Assembly (NCBI GenBank): GCA_021163945.1
Contig: JAGGTC010000119.1
Span: 1 to 14,988 of the forward strand
Direction of reading: 5' to 3'
DNA: 14,988 nt
From: Deltaproteobacteria bacterium
GTDB lineage: Bacteria > Desulfobacterota > Desulfofervidia > Desulfofervidales > DG-60
Positions 7,151 to 14,299 of the stretch are shown piece by piece. A program made the translations under genes and the position numbers. The notes under the pieces are model-generated. The model was not told the origin of the DNA. It was given only the letters and a program-made list of their open reading frames with translations, and ran no database searches. Numbering within the stretch: position 1 is the first letter of the stretch; each line of letters starts with the position of its first letter.

Positions 7151-7954
7151 ATGTTTGTTAGAAAACCATCAGTAGCAGGGCAGTTTTATCCTGCCGATGT
7201 CCCTACCTTAATAGATTATTTGGATCGTTATATCCCCAAGGATCTACCCAAGGAAAAGGCACTAGCCATTATGGCACCCCACGCAGGCTATATCTATTCA
7301 GGGCATGTAGCTGGCAAGGTATATGGGAGGATATCCATCCCTGATGATATAGTGATCATGGGACCAAGCCATACGGGTCTTGGTGCTAATTTTGCATTGA
7401 TGGATGAAGGCATCTGGGAGATGCCCCAAGGTTCAGTGTCAATTAATAAAACACTAGCAGATTTGATCCTCTCTGAGGGCAAGTTTACTAAGGATACAGT
7501 GGCCCATCAATATGAGCATTCATTAGAGGTCCAATTGCCATTCCTTCAGTATTTAAAGAAGCAGTTTAGATTTGTCCCCATTGTACTGTCATATACAGAT
7601 TTTCCCACCTGTGAGGAGTTGGGAAAGGCATTGGCCAAGGCCATAAGCAATTATAATAAACCAGTACTTATTATCTCTAGCAGTGATATGACCCACTATG
7701 AATCCCAAAGCTCTGCCGAAAAAAAGGACAGAATGGCAATCAAAAAGATACTGGCGTTAGACCCCTATGGTCTGTATGAGACTGTAAGGGAAAATCACAT
7801 CAGTATGTGTGGTGTTATTCCTACTACAGTGGCCCTGGTGGCCTCCAATCTGCTTGGGGCAGGGGAGGCGGAGTTGGTCTCTTATGCTACATCTGGTGAT
7901 GTTACAGGGGATTATTATCAGGTAGTAGGCTATGCAGGGATAATTATCAAATAA
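7151..7954 (+). CDS. MEMO1-family protein (AmmeMemoRadiSam system protein B type)
   Basis: The 267-residue product is a MEMO-family protein, related to extradiol dioxygenase class III folds. The conserved pocket residues are all visible: H44 in MAPHAGYIYSGH, H74 in MGPSHTGLG, D179 and H182 in SSSDMTHYE, and C220 in SMCGVIP. They correspond by motif to the human MEMO1 His49, His81, Asp189, His192 and Cys244 positions as I recall them. The start MFVRKPSVAGQFYPAD at 7151 is set by GGAGGAG 6 nt upstream. In many prokaryotes the gene sits with an AMMECR1 protein and a radical SAM enzyme. Neither is here, so the system name is used only for the family. The biochemical role of prokaryotic MEMO proteins is unsettled; metal binding or redox activity is proposed. 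Its neighbours are the small membrane protein upstream and gltX 52 bp downstream. Confidence 0.93.
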   Translation: MFVRKPSVAGQFYPADVPTLIDYLDRYIPKDLPKEKALAIMAPHAGYIYSGHVAGKVYGRISIPDDIVIMGPSHTGLGANFALMDEGIWEMPQGSVSINKTLADLILSEGKFTKDTVAHQYEHSLEVQLPFLQYLKKQFRFVPIVLSYTDFPTCEELGKALAKAISNYNKPVLIISSSDMTHYESQSSAEKKDRMAIKKILALDPYGLYETVRENHISMCGVIPTTVALVASNLLGAGEAELVSYATSGDVTGDYYQVVGYAGIIIK

Positions 7955-8006
7955 AAATTGATTTTAAAAAGTTGCAGGCTGATGGAGATTTTTGGCTTGA
8001 TATTAT

Positions 8007-9425
8007 ATGTCGGCAAGGGACAACTCGAAAAAGGTTAGAACACGTTTTCCACCAAGTCCTACAGGCCATCTACACCTAGGGGGGGCAAGGACGGCCCTTT
8101 TTAACTGGCTATTCGCCAGACATCACAAGGGTACATTTATCTTACGTATTGAGGATACAGATATATCGAGGTCAAGACCAGAGTATGTAAATTCTATTAT
8201 AGAGGGCCTAAAGTGGTTAGGCCTTGATTGGGATGAAGGCCCATATTTTCAATCAGAGCGCCTCTCCATCTATAGAGAACACATCGAAAGGCTGATCAAT
8301 GAGGGCAAGGCATATTATTGCTATTGTACAAAGGAAGAGCTTGAGGAAAAAAGAAAGGCTGCCCTGGCACAGGGTAGGAAACCAAGGTATGATGGGACAT
8401 GCAGGGACAAGCACCTGCCCAAAAAACCTGGGGCTGTAGTGAGGTTTAGGAGCGAGCTTGTGGGGGAGACCGTATTGAACGATTTGATCCATGGCCCTAT
8501 CATATTTGAAAACAGAGAATTGGATGATTGGGTCATTCAAAGGGGCGATGGTATCCCTACATATAACTTTGTAGTGGTTGTAGACGATGCCATAATGGGG
8601 ATCACACATATAATTAGGGGTGATGACCACATCAATAATACCCCTAAACAACTTCAGCTCTATAAGGCACTAGGATATGAACCACCAAAGTTTGCACATG
8701 TGCCTATGATATTGGGCCCTGATAAGGCAAAGCTGAGCAAGCGACATGGGGCATCGCCTATCCTGGAATATAAAGAGGAGGGTTATCTACCCCAGGCACT
8801 GGTGAATTTTCTTGCAAGGTTGGGATGGTCATATGGAGACCAAGAGATATTTTCAATAGAAGAGCTGATTGAAAAGTTTGATATCTCCCATATTGGTAAA
8901 TCAGCAAGTATATTTAATAGGGAAAAATTGCTCTGGCTTAATGCACACTACATAAAAGAGGAGAAAGATGAGGGGCTTGCAAGGAAACTGATACCATTTT
9001 TAAAAAAGGAAGGTTATCAAGTACCAGATATAGACTATGTAAAAAAAGTAGTATCTACATTAAAGACAAGGGCAAAGACGCTATCTGAGATGGCAAAAAT
9101 GGCTGATTTTTATTTTCTAGAAGAAATAAGCTATGATATGGAGGCTGCCAAAAAGTTCTTGGTGCCAGATATAAAGGAGGCAATGGAAGAGTTTATAAAG
9201 GCTATAGAAAAACTGTCTGATTTTTCACAAGATATACTAGAAAATCTATTTAGAGACATACAAAAAAAATACAATTTAAGTACACGTAAATTTGCGCAGG
9301 CCATTAGGGTTTCCCTTACAGGTAGAACTGTAAGCCCAGGCCTATTTGAGATAATGGCTATCTTGGGCAGGGAGAGGGTATTGCCAAGGTTAAAAAGGGC
9401 AATTGCCACAATTGATCATGTATAG
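8007..9425 (+). CDS. gltX: Glutamyl-tRNA synthetase, second copy
   Basis: A second class I GluRS. The HIGH-type motif is PSPTGHLHLGGART (residues 17-30), the KMSKS-type motif is KLSKRHGA (242-249), and the zinc-site pattern is C105, C107, Y128, C132. Here the GWS segment (FLARLGWSYGDQEIFS) is canonical, and the C-terminus has RVSLTGRTVSPGLFE as in ordinary bacterial GluRS. It is 472 residues, the same length as the other copy but clearly different throughout, so this is an old paralogue or a transferred gene rather than a recent duplicate. A stop codon lies two codons upstream of the ATG at 8007, which fixes the start, yet no good Shine-Dalgarno is present. The GGAG at 7984 is too far away. 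It overlaps trpE by 8 bp and so leads the tryptophan genes. Confidence 0.96.
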   Translation: MSARDNSKKVRTRFPPSPTGHLHLGGARTALFNWLFARHHKGTFILRIEDTDISRSRPEYVNSIIEGLKWLGLDWDEGPYFQSERLSIYREHIERLINEGKAYYCYCTKEELEEKRKAALAQGRKPRYDGTCRDKHLPKKPGAVVRFRSELVGETVLNDLIHGPIIFENRELDDWVIQRGDGIPTYNFVVVVDDAIMGITHIIRGDDHINNTPKQLQLYKALGYEPPKFAHVPMILGPDKAKLSKRHGASPILEYKEEGYLPQALVNFLARLGWSYGDQEIFSIEELIEKFDISHIGKSASIFNREKLLWLNAHYIKEEKDEGLARKLIPFLKKEGYQVPDIDYVKKVVSTLKTRAKTLSEMAKMADFYFLEEISYDMEAAKKFLVPDIKEAMEEFIKAIEKLSDFSQDILENLFRDIQKKYNLSTRKFAQAIRVSLTGRTVSPGLFEIMAILGRERVLPRLKRAIATIDHV

Positions 9426-10890
9426 GCCTGATTTTGAGACATTTTGTAATTTGGCAAAAAAGGCAAATTTTATCCCTGTATACAAGGAATTTTTGGCCGA
9501 CATAGAGACCCCAGTAACTGCCTATCTAAAATTAAAGGACAAAGGTTACTCATTCTTATTAGAGAGTGCAGAGGGCGGGGAAAAGTGGGGAAGGTATAGC
9601 TTTATTGGCTGTACGCCAATACTAATTATTACCTATCAAGATGAGAGGGTAAAAATCTCTGGCCCTGAGGGTAGGGATATTTATGAGAGGGTAAATGACC
9701 CCTTGCCTCTACTTAGGGAGACACTTAAGGAATTTCATTTGGCCCAGCTTTCTGATTTACCGAGATTTCAGGGTGGGCTCATAGGTTATTTTTCTTATGA
9801 CATTATTAGGTGCTTTGAAAGACTACCAAATATCTCTATAAAGGACCTTTCTATACCTGAGGCAGTATTTGTCTTGCCAAAGACACTGATTATATTTGAC
9901 CACGTTAAACATACAGTAAAGATAGTAAGCTTTGTAGACTTGCGAAAAGAGAGGGGATTAAAAAAGGCCTATGAGGGTGCGATATCCTCTATAGAAAAAA
10001 ATATCTTACAGCTTAGATCTCCACTAAACTATGGGCCTAAGGCAATCTCAATCTCTACCATCTCCTCAAATTTTAGTAAGGAATCATTTATGTCAGCGGT
10101 AGATAGGATCCGCTCTTATATATTTTCTGGCGATGCCATCCAGGTGGTGCTCTCGCAGAGGTTGAGTACAAAGATAGAAGGTGATGATTTTAGTATATAC
10201 AGGGCATTAAGGAGTATAAATCCCTCACCATATATGTTTTATCTAAACTTTGATAAGTTAAAGCTCATTGGCTCCTCACCAGAGATACTAGTAAGGCTAG
10301 AGGATGATTTGATTACACTTAGGCCCATTGCAGGTACTAGACCTAGGGGAAGGGATGAAAATGAGGACCTGGCGCTAGAGGAGGAGCTTTTAAATGACCC
10401 AAAGGAGAGGGCAGAGCACATTATGCTGGTAGATCTGGGGAGAAACGATGTAGGGAAGGTGTCAAGGCCAGGCACAGTAAGGGTAACAGACCTTATGGTG
10501 ATTGAGAGATATTCTCATGTAATGCACATTGTCTCAAATGTAACTGGTAGATTGCAAGAGGGAAGAGATGCATTTGATGTCTTAAAGGCATGTTTTCCTG
10601 CAGGTACAGTAAGTGGGGCGCCAAAGATAAGGGCTATGGAGATCATTGAGGAGTTTGAACCCACTAGACGTGGGCCTTATGCTGGGGCCGTTGGTTATTT
10701 TAGTCTATCTGGGGATATGGACTTCTGCATTACTATCCGCACAGTGGTTGTTTGGGAAGATATGTTACATGTGCAAGTAGGTGCAGGGATCGTGGCCGAT
10801 TCTGTCCCTGAGAGGGAGTATGAAGAGACAATGAATAAGGCAAAGGCCATGCTAAAGGCCATCAACTGGACAGTAAATGGGCTTTTGTAA
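9418..10890 (+). CDS. trpE: Anthranilate synthase component I
   Basis: TrpE converts chorismate and ammonia (from TrpG) to anthranilate, the first committed step of tryptophan synthesis. The N-terminal domain carries the LLES motif at 47-50, which is part of the tryptophan feedback site, so end-product inhibition is likely. The chorismate-binding domain shows GDAIQVVLSQRLS, RPIAGTRPRGRDE, GRNDVGKVSRPGTV, FPAGTVSGAPKIRAMEII and GPYAGAVGYFS, all expected for an active enzyme. The ATG at 9418 gives MYRPDFETFCNLAK, the usual TrpE opening, and overlaps the gltX stop by 8 bp. A TTG at 9403 extends the frame but has no ribosome-binding site. The 490-residue length is normal. The overlap leaves no room for a leader peptide or attenuator directly before trpE. 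Confidence 0.97.
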   Translation: MYRPDFETFCNLAKKANFIPVYKEFLADIETPVTAYLKLKDKGYSFLLESAEGGEKWGRYSFIGCTPILIITYQDERVKISGPEGRDIYERVNDPLPLLRETLKEFHLAQLSDLPRFQGGLIGYFSYDIIRCFERLPNISIKDLSIPEAVFVLPKTLIIFDHVKHTVKIVSFVDLRKERGLKKAYEGAISSIEKNILQLRSPLNYGPKAISISTISSNFSKESFMSAVDRIRSYIFSGDAIQVVLSQRLSTKIEGDDFSIYRALRSINPSPYMFYLNFDKLKLIGSSPEILVRLEDDLITLRPIAGTRPRGRDENEDLALEEELLNDPKERAEHIMLVDLGRNDVGKVSRPGTVRVTDLMVIERYSHVMHIVSNVTGRLQEGRDAFDVLKACFPAGTVSGAPKIRAMEIIEEFEPTRRGPYAGAVGYFSLSGDMDFCITIRTVVVWEDMLHVQVGAGIVADSVPEREYEETMNKAKAMLKAINWTVNGLL

Positions 10891-10891
10891 G

Positions 10892-11458
10892 ATGTTGGTT
10901 ATGATCGATAATTATGATTCTTTTACTTATAATCTGGTTCAGTACTTTCAGGTATTAAAGGAGAGGGTGCTGGTTTATCGCAATGATGAGATTACACCTT
11001 TGCAGATAGAGGAATTGAGGCCAAAATATCTAGTAATCTCCCCTGGCCCTTGCACACCAAAGGAGGCGGGGGTATCTGTAAAGCTCATTCAAGAGTTTGC
11101 AGGAAAGATACCTATATTGGGAGTATGCCTTGGCCATCAATCTATTGGTGCAGCCTTTGGTGCAAAGATAGTGCGTGCAAAGAGGATTATGCATGGAAAG
11201 ACATCTATGATCTATCATGATGATAAAACAATTTATAAGGGAATAGAAAACCCATTTGTGGCTACCCGTTATCATTCACTGGTTGTAGAGAGAGATAGTC
11301 TTCCCGGTTGTCTAGAGATTAGTGCATGGACAGAAGGGGATGAGATCATGGGTATAAGACATAAGGAATATCCCATAGAGGGTGTTCAATTTCACCCAGA
11401 GTCCATTTTGACAAAGGTAGGGCTAAAGATATTAGAAAATTTTTTAAAACTTGGATGA
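10892..11458 (+). CDS. trpG: Anthranilate synthase component II (glutamine amidotransferase)
   Basis: A class I glutamine amidotransferase that supplies ammonia to TrpE. It opens MLVMIDNYDSFTYNLVQYF, the signature N-terminus of TrpG/PabA proteins. It has the oxyanion-strand motif ISPGPCTPKEAG, nucleophile C79 in GVCLGHQSIG, and the His168-x-Glu170 pair in QFHPESIL. At 188 residues it is full length. The start at 10892 is chosen because it aligns with the family; the frame also has an ATG at 10877 inside trpE that would add five residues. No clear Shine-Dalgarno is seen, so coupling to trpE (stop 1 bp upstream) is likely. The trpE-trpG-trpD context says TrpG. The same protein may also serve aminodeoxychorismate synthase (PabA role) in folate synthesis if no separate pabA exists. 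Confidence 0.95.
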   Translation: MLVMIDNYDSFTYNLVQYFQVLKERVLVYRNDEITPLQIEELRPKYLVISPGPCTPKEAGVSVKLIQEFAGKIPILGVCLGHQSIGAAFGAKIVRAKRIMHGKTSMIYHDDKTIYKGIENPFVATRYHSLVVERDSLPGCLEISAWTEGDEIMGIRHKEYPIEGVQFHPESILTKVGLKILENFLKLG

Positions 11459-12471
11459 TTACAGAGGCAATTTCAAGGCTAGTAGAGAGGAAGGATTTAA
11501 CTGAGCAGGAGATGGAAAATATTATGGAGTTTATAATGGAGGGGAGGGCAAGCAAAGCACAGATTGCTGCCTTTTTGACAGCACTGAGGATGAAGGGGGA
11601 GACCATTCCTGAGATTGTGGGGGCAGCAAGGGCAATGAGAAAGAAGGCCATAAAGATTGATATAAAGACAAAGGGGGAAATTGTAGATACATGTGGTACG
11701 GGTGGGGACAAAAGGCACACATTTAATGTCTCCACCGCTGTTGCCTTTGTAGTGGCAGGGGCTGGCCTTTTGGTAGCAAAGCATGGAAACAGGTCTGTCT
11801 CCAGTAAGTGTGGGAGTGCTGATGTGTTAGAAGAGTTGGGGATAAGGCTTGATATCCCTGAGGAAAATATAAAAAGGTGTATTGAGGAGATAGGAATTGG
11901 TTTTTTATTTGCCCAAAGACTTCATCCAGCCATGAAGTATGCCGCCCCTGCAAGGTCTGAGATAGGGATTAGGACAATCTTTAATATACTTGGCCCACTT
12001 ACAAATCCTGCCTCTGCAACCGTGCAGCTTTTGGGTGTTTATGACAGAAATTTGATAAACCCATTGGCACATGTGCTAAAACACCTGGGCACAAAAGGGG
12101 CATTGGTAGTCCATGGTGAGGGTGGATATGATGAGATTACTATTACAGGAAAAAGCTATATTAGCGAGCTTAAAGAGGGTAAGGTCTTTGAATATGAGAT
12201 AGACCCTAGGGAATTTGGTCTAAATATTGCTTTAGAGGGAGAGATTAGGGGAGGAGATAAAAGGAGAAATGCAGAGATTTTACTTAGGATCCTTAATGGG
12301 GAGGAGAGGGGGGCAAAGTATGAGATGGTGCTTTTAAACGCAGCTGCTGTGTTTAAGGCCGCCTCCTTGATAGATGACTTTAGGGATGGGATATTGCTTG
12401 CAAAAGAATCCATTGATTCTGGCAAGGCATTGGAGAAATTAGAAAAGTTGATAGAATGGACAAATAGTTAG
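11455..12471 (+). CDS. trpD: Anthranilate phosphoribosyltransferase
   Basis: TrpD joins anthranilate and PRPP to form phosphoribosyl anthranilate, the second tryptophan-specific step. The PRPP-binding segment DTCGTGGDKRHTFNVSTA, followed by VAKHGNRSVSSKCGSADVLE, is the diagnostic glycine-rich and KHGNR region. AQRLHPAMKYAAPARSEIG and TIFNILGPLTNPA continue the family pattern. The 338-residue length is standard, and it is a stand-alone enzyme without the TrpG fusion seen in E. coli. The ATG overlaps the trpG stop as ATGA. The rest of the pathway (trpC, trpF, trpB, trpA) does not follow. Instead the acyltransferase gene converges with only 2 bp between the stop codons. Confidence 0.97.
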   Translation: MITEAISRLVERKDLTEQEMENIMEFIMEGRASKAQIAAFLTALRMKGETIPEIVGAARAMRKKAIKIDIKTKGEIVDTCGTGGDKRHTFNVSTAVAFVVAGAGLLVAKHGNRSVSSKCGSADVLEELGIRLDIPEENIKRCIEEIGIGFLFAQRLHPAMKYAAPARSEIGIRTIFNILGPLTNPASATVQLLGVYDRNLINPLAHVLKHLGTKGALVVHGEGGYDEITITGKSYISELKEGKVFEYEIDPREFGLNIALEGEIRGGDKRRNAEILLRILNGEERGAKYEMVLLNAAAVFKAASLIDDFRDGILLAKESIDSGKALEKLEKLIEWTNS

Positions 12472-12473
12472 TT

Positions 12474-13301
12474 TTATAATTTAGAGTAATCAATATGCTC
12501 TTTAAAACGGCGATGCCACCACCACCACTGGGTTGGATATTTTAGTATATAAGATTCTAGGATCTTCATTAGTGAGGTTAAATTATTATAGATGTCTTTT
12601 TCCTTTTTTCCTGTAATCTCTAGTCTGAATGGTTCTTCTATATGAATAGTTTGGTGATCGGATTTGGATGTTATGAACATAGGCAAAATAGGGGCACCTG
12701 TCTTTTTAGAAAAGACAACCGGGCTCTTGTATGTAGGTACAGCATAGCCGAAAAAGTCAATCATTGCTTTGTGTTTTGGGGCATTTTGATCCAGTTGTAG
12801 ATAAAGTACCCCGCCCTGTCTTAGCCATCTTAGGGCCAAGTAGGGTGCGTGTTTATCAGTTGCATCAATAAAGTTAATCCCTGATTTTTTCTTCAATATT
12901 TGGATAAGTCTAGCCAAAATGGGATTATGCGGGTCTTTGGCAATCACAGCTACAGGGTAACCCCTCTTTGCCAATAGTGTGGTCATCAATGGAAAATTGC
13001 CTATATGTGCACTTACTGCCACTACACCCCTCTTTTTAGCAAATGCCTCCTCTAAGTTTTCTTCTCCTATAATCTCTATGTCTTTTTTACAAATATCTGT
13101 TGAATATAAGCACTTAATGAGCCAAAGGAAACCAATACATATTTTGCTTAAATTTTCTTTTAAAATATAATCCTTCTCTTTTTCTGTAAGCCTTTTTTGA
13201 AACACTAAATCCAAATTTGCCTTTGCAATCCTTTTTCTTTTCCCCATAAATAGGTATGCAAGATAGGCAATCAGTCTTCCTGAAAACCTAATAAACGACA
13301 T
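12474..13301 (-). CDS. Lysophospholipid/lipid A acyltransferase, LpxL/HtrB family
   Basis: The protein resembles the LpxL/HtrB (Lip_A_acyltrans) family, which transfers acyl chains to lipid A precursors at the inner membrane. It has a short hydrophobic N-terminal segment (LIAYLAYLF), then KRIAKANLDLVF as in the family. The active-site region is VVAVSAHIGNFPLM, with later motifs RWLRQGGVLYLQLDQNAP, KSPVVFSKKTGAPILPMFI and a C-terminal PTQWWWWHRRF. The usual HX4(D/E) box here reads H-IGNF-P, so the acidic residue is replaced by Pro. Whether this is a family variant or signals altered activity is unknown. The start is uncertain: ATG at 13301 gives 275 residues, and a TTG at 13337 would give 287. 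The TTG has no ribosome-binding site and lies inside the -35 box of the tRNA promoter. No other lipid A gene is nearby. Confidence 0.88.
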   Translation of the reverse strand: MSFIRFSGRLIAYLAYLFMGKRKRIAKANLDLVFQKRLTEKEKDYILKENLSKICIGFLWLIKCLYSTDICKKDIEIIGEENLEEAFAKKRGVVAVSAHIGNFPLMTTLLAKRGYPVAVIAKDPHNPILARLIQILKKKSGINFIDATDKHAPYLALRWLRQGGVLYLQLDQNAPKHKAMIDFFGYAVPTYKSPVVFSKKTGAPILPMFITSKSDHQTIHIEEPFRLEITGKKEKDIYNNLTSLMKILESYILKYPTQWWWWHRRFKEHIDYSKL

Positions 13302-13330
13302 CCTTTTAAAGATATCCTTTTTGTTAAGCC

Positions 13331-13359
13331 TTGACAAGGATAGGTATTTTATTTAGTAT
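13331..13359 (+). promoter_or_regulatory. Promoter of tRNA-Leu
   Basis: A perfect TTGACA at 13331-13336 is separated by 17 nt from TAGTAT at 13354-13359. Transcription would start around 13366, just before the mature tRNA 5' end at 13370. The -35 box overlaps the possible TTG start of the divergent acyltransferase gene. Confidence 0.6.
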
Positions 13360-13369
13360 TATTGCGGTT

Positions 13370-13455
13370 GCCTGGGTGGCGGAATAGGCAGACGCAAGGG
13401 ACTTAAAATCCCTTGGACCTCAGTGTCCGTGCGGGTTCGATTCCCGCCCCAGGCA
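13370..13455 (+). tRNA. tRNA-Leu (anticodon UAA)
   Basis: A complete class II tRNA cloverleaf can be folded by eye. The acceptor GCCTGGG pairs with CCCAGGC, the D arm is intact, and the anticodon stem AGGGA/TCCCT encloses the loop CTTAAAA with anticodon TAA at 13404-13406. A long variable arm built on GGAC/GTCC and a T arm GCGGG-TTCGATT-CCCGC complete it. The discriminator is A, as needed for leucine. The genome then reads CTA rather than CCA, so CCA must be added enzymatically. It reads UUA and, by wobble, UUG codons. Its last bases are repeated 56 bp downstream. Confidence 0.97.
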
Positions 13456-13458
13456 CTA
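13449..13458 (+). repeat. Direct repeat copy 1 at the tRNA-Leu 3' end
   Basis: CCAGGCACTA spans the last seven bases of the tRNA plus three following bases. An identical 10-mer occurs at 13505-13514. Duplication of a tRNA 3' end is what tyrosine-recombinase integration leaves as attachment sites. Confidence 0.5.
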
Positions 13459-13504
13459 ATTTTAAAAACTTCTTTTATAATTTTAAATTCTTCTCCTAGC
13501 CTTG

Positions 13505-13514
13505 CCAGGCACTA
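13505..13514 (+). repeat. Direct repeat copy 2, tRNA-Leu 3'-end duplicate
   Basis: An identical copy of CCAGGCACTA lies 56 bp from the first, between the tRNA and the cas6 promoter. It may be an att remnant, a small tandem duplication or chance. No integrase gene is visible in the window. Confidence 0.45.
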
Positions 13515-13535
13515 TGTAGGCCTGTTTAAAAGCCC

Positions 13536-13564
13536 TTGACATAGGAAATTGGCAAAAGTATAAG
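13536..13564 (+). promoter_or_regulatory. Near-consensus promoter of the cas6 cistron
   Basis: TTGACA at 13536-13541, a 17-nt spacer and TATAAG at 13559-13564 form the best sigma-70-type promoter in the window. Transcription would start near 13571, giving a leader of about 12 nt. The leader contains a purine-rich GGGGAGG stretch unusually close to the ATG (1 nt from GGAGG). Confidence 0.6.
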
Positions 13565-13582
13565 GGGAAAGGCAGGGGAGGA

Positions 13583-14299
13583 ATGAGAGTAGAGGTAAAT
13601 CTTAATGCAGAGTTTCCTTTAGTACTCCCCAAATCTCATAACCATATTCTGCAAGGATTTATTTATTCCCTCCTTGACCCCTTATTGAGGAGGAGGCTTC
13701 ATAAAGAGGGCTATCCCTATGAGAAGAGGAGATTCAAGCTATTTACCTTTTCAAGGCTTTTGGGGAGGGTGAGGGTTGTCAAAGAAGACTTTGAGTTTAG
13801 CCCCCCTCTTAAACTAGTCATTTCTTCCCCAAAGGGTGAAATCTTACAGAGCCTTGCTGAGGGTCTCTTAAAATCGCCTGAATTTGTTTTAGGTAAGAAC
13901 ATAGTCTATATTGATTCTATAAATGTGGCCGCAAGACCTTCTTTTAATAATGAGGTAAAAATAAAGATGCTCTCTCCTGTAACTGTCCGTAGCACCCTCT
14001 ATGGAGCAGATGGTTCTAAAAAGAGTTATTACTACTCGCCCTTTGAAAGAGAATTTTGCAGGCTTATAAGGGAAAATCTGAGAAAAAAATACAAGATTGT
14101 ATTTGATAAAGATCTAGGTCATAATTTTGAATTTAGTATTAAGCCTGAAAAGGTTCCACCTTCTTGTGAAAAGGTAATCAAGGCCTGGATGGGGACCTAT
14201 ACACTAAAAGGGGACCCTAAAGTTATCCATCTTGCCTATGATGCTGGTTTAGGTTCTAAGAATAGCCAGGGATTTGGCTGCTTTGAAATAAAAAAATGA
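13583..14299 (+). CDS. cas6: CRISPR-associated endoribonuclease Cas6
   Basis: The 238-residue protein matches the Cas6 RAMP family, metal-independent RNases that cut CRISPR precursor RNA within repeats. It opens MRVEVNLNAEFPLVLPKSHN and has the helix ILQGFIYSLLDPLLRRRLH. RRFKLFTFSRLLGRV follows, and the C-terminus ends in the glycine-rich RAMP loop GLGSKNSQGFGCFEI. By analogy with characterised Cas6 enzymes, Y28, H40 and a nearby Lys (K48 or K52) are candidate catalytic residues, so it may be active. The length is typical. It has its own near-consensus promoter and starts 127 bp after tRNA-Leu. No CRISPR repeat array and no other cas gene lie in the window. Its stop overlaps the following nucleotidyltransferase gene as ATGA, so the two are translationally coupled. 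It could be an orphan Cas6 processing remote arrays, or the edge of a larger locus beyond the window. Confidence 0.93.
   Translation: MRVEVNLNAEFPLVLPKSHNHILQGFIYSLLDPLLRRRLHKEGYPYEKRRFKLFTFSRLLGRVRVVKEDFEFSPPLKLVISSPKGEILQSLAEGLLKSPEFVLGKNIVYIDSINVAARPSFNNEVKIKMLSPVTVRSTLYGADGSKKSYYYSPFEREFCRLIRENLRKKYKIVFDKDLGHNFEFSIKPEKVPPSCEKVIKAWMGTYTLKGDPKVIHLAYDAGLGSKNSQGFGCFEIKK

Noticed and set aside
7955..8006. Promoter or T-box leader before the second gltX
   Set aside because: The 52-bp gap is AT-rich, with a TTGCAG and a TATTAT spaced 23 nt apart, which is too far. It is too short for a T-box.
8253..8651. 132-codon open frame antisense to the second gltX
   Set aside because: It lies wholly inside a strongly conserved gene on the opposite strand, its translation resembles no known protein and it has no ribosome-binding site; a shadow frame.
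9403..9417. TTG at 9403 as the trpE start
   Set aside because: The ATG at 9418 gives the normal TrpE N-terminus, and the TTG has no ribosome-binding site.
11346..11784. Overlapping open frames antisense to trpG/trpD
   Set aside because: They are shadows of highly conserved trp coding sequence, low-complexity and rich in Ser/Pro/Leu.
13457..13487. Second 10-bp direct repeat TAATTTTAAA (13457-13466 and 13478-13487)
   Set aside because: It consists only of A and T in an AT-rich spacer, so chance is a good explanation; it was not used as evidence for integration.
13457..13582. CRISPR array near cas6
   Set aside because: I looked for repeated units of 25-37 bp with spacers here and at the right edge. 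Only short 10-bp repeats are present, so no array is in the window.
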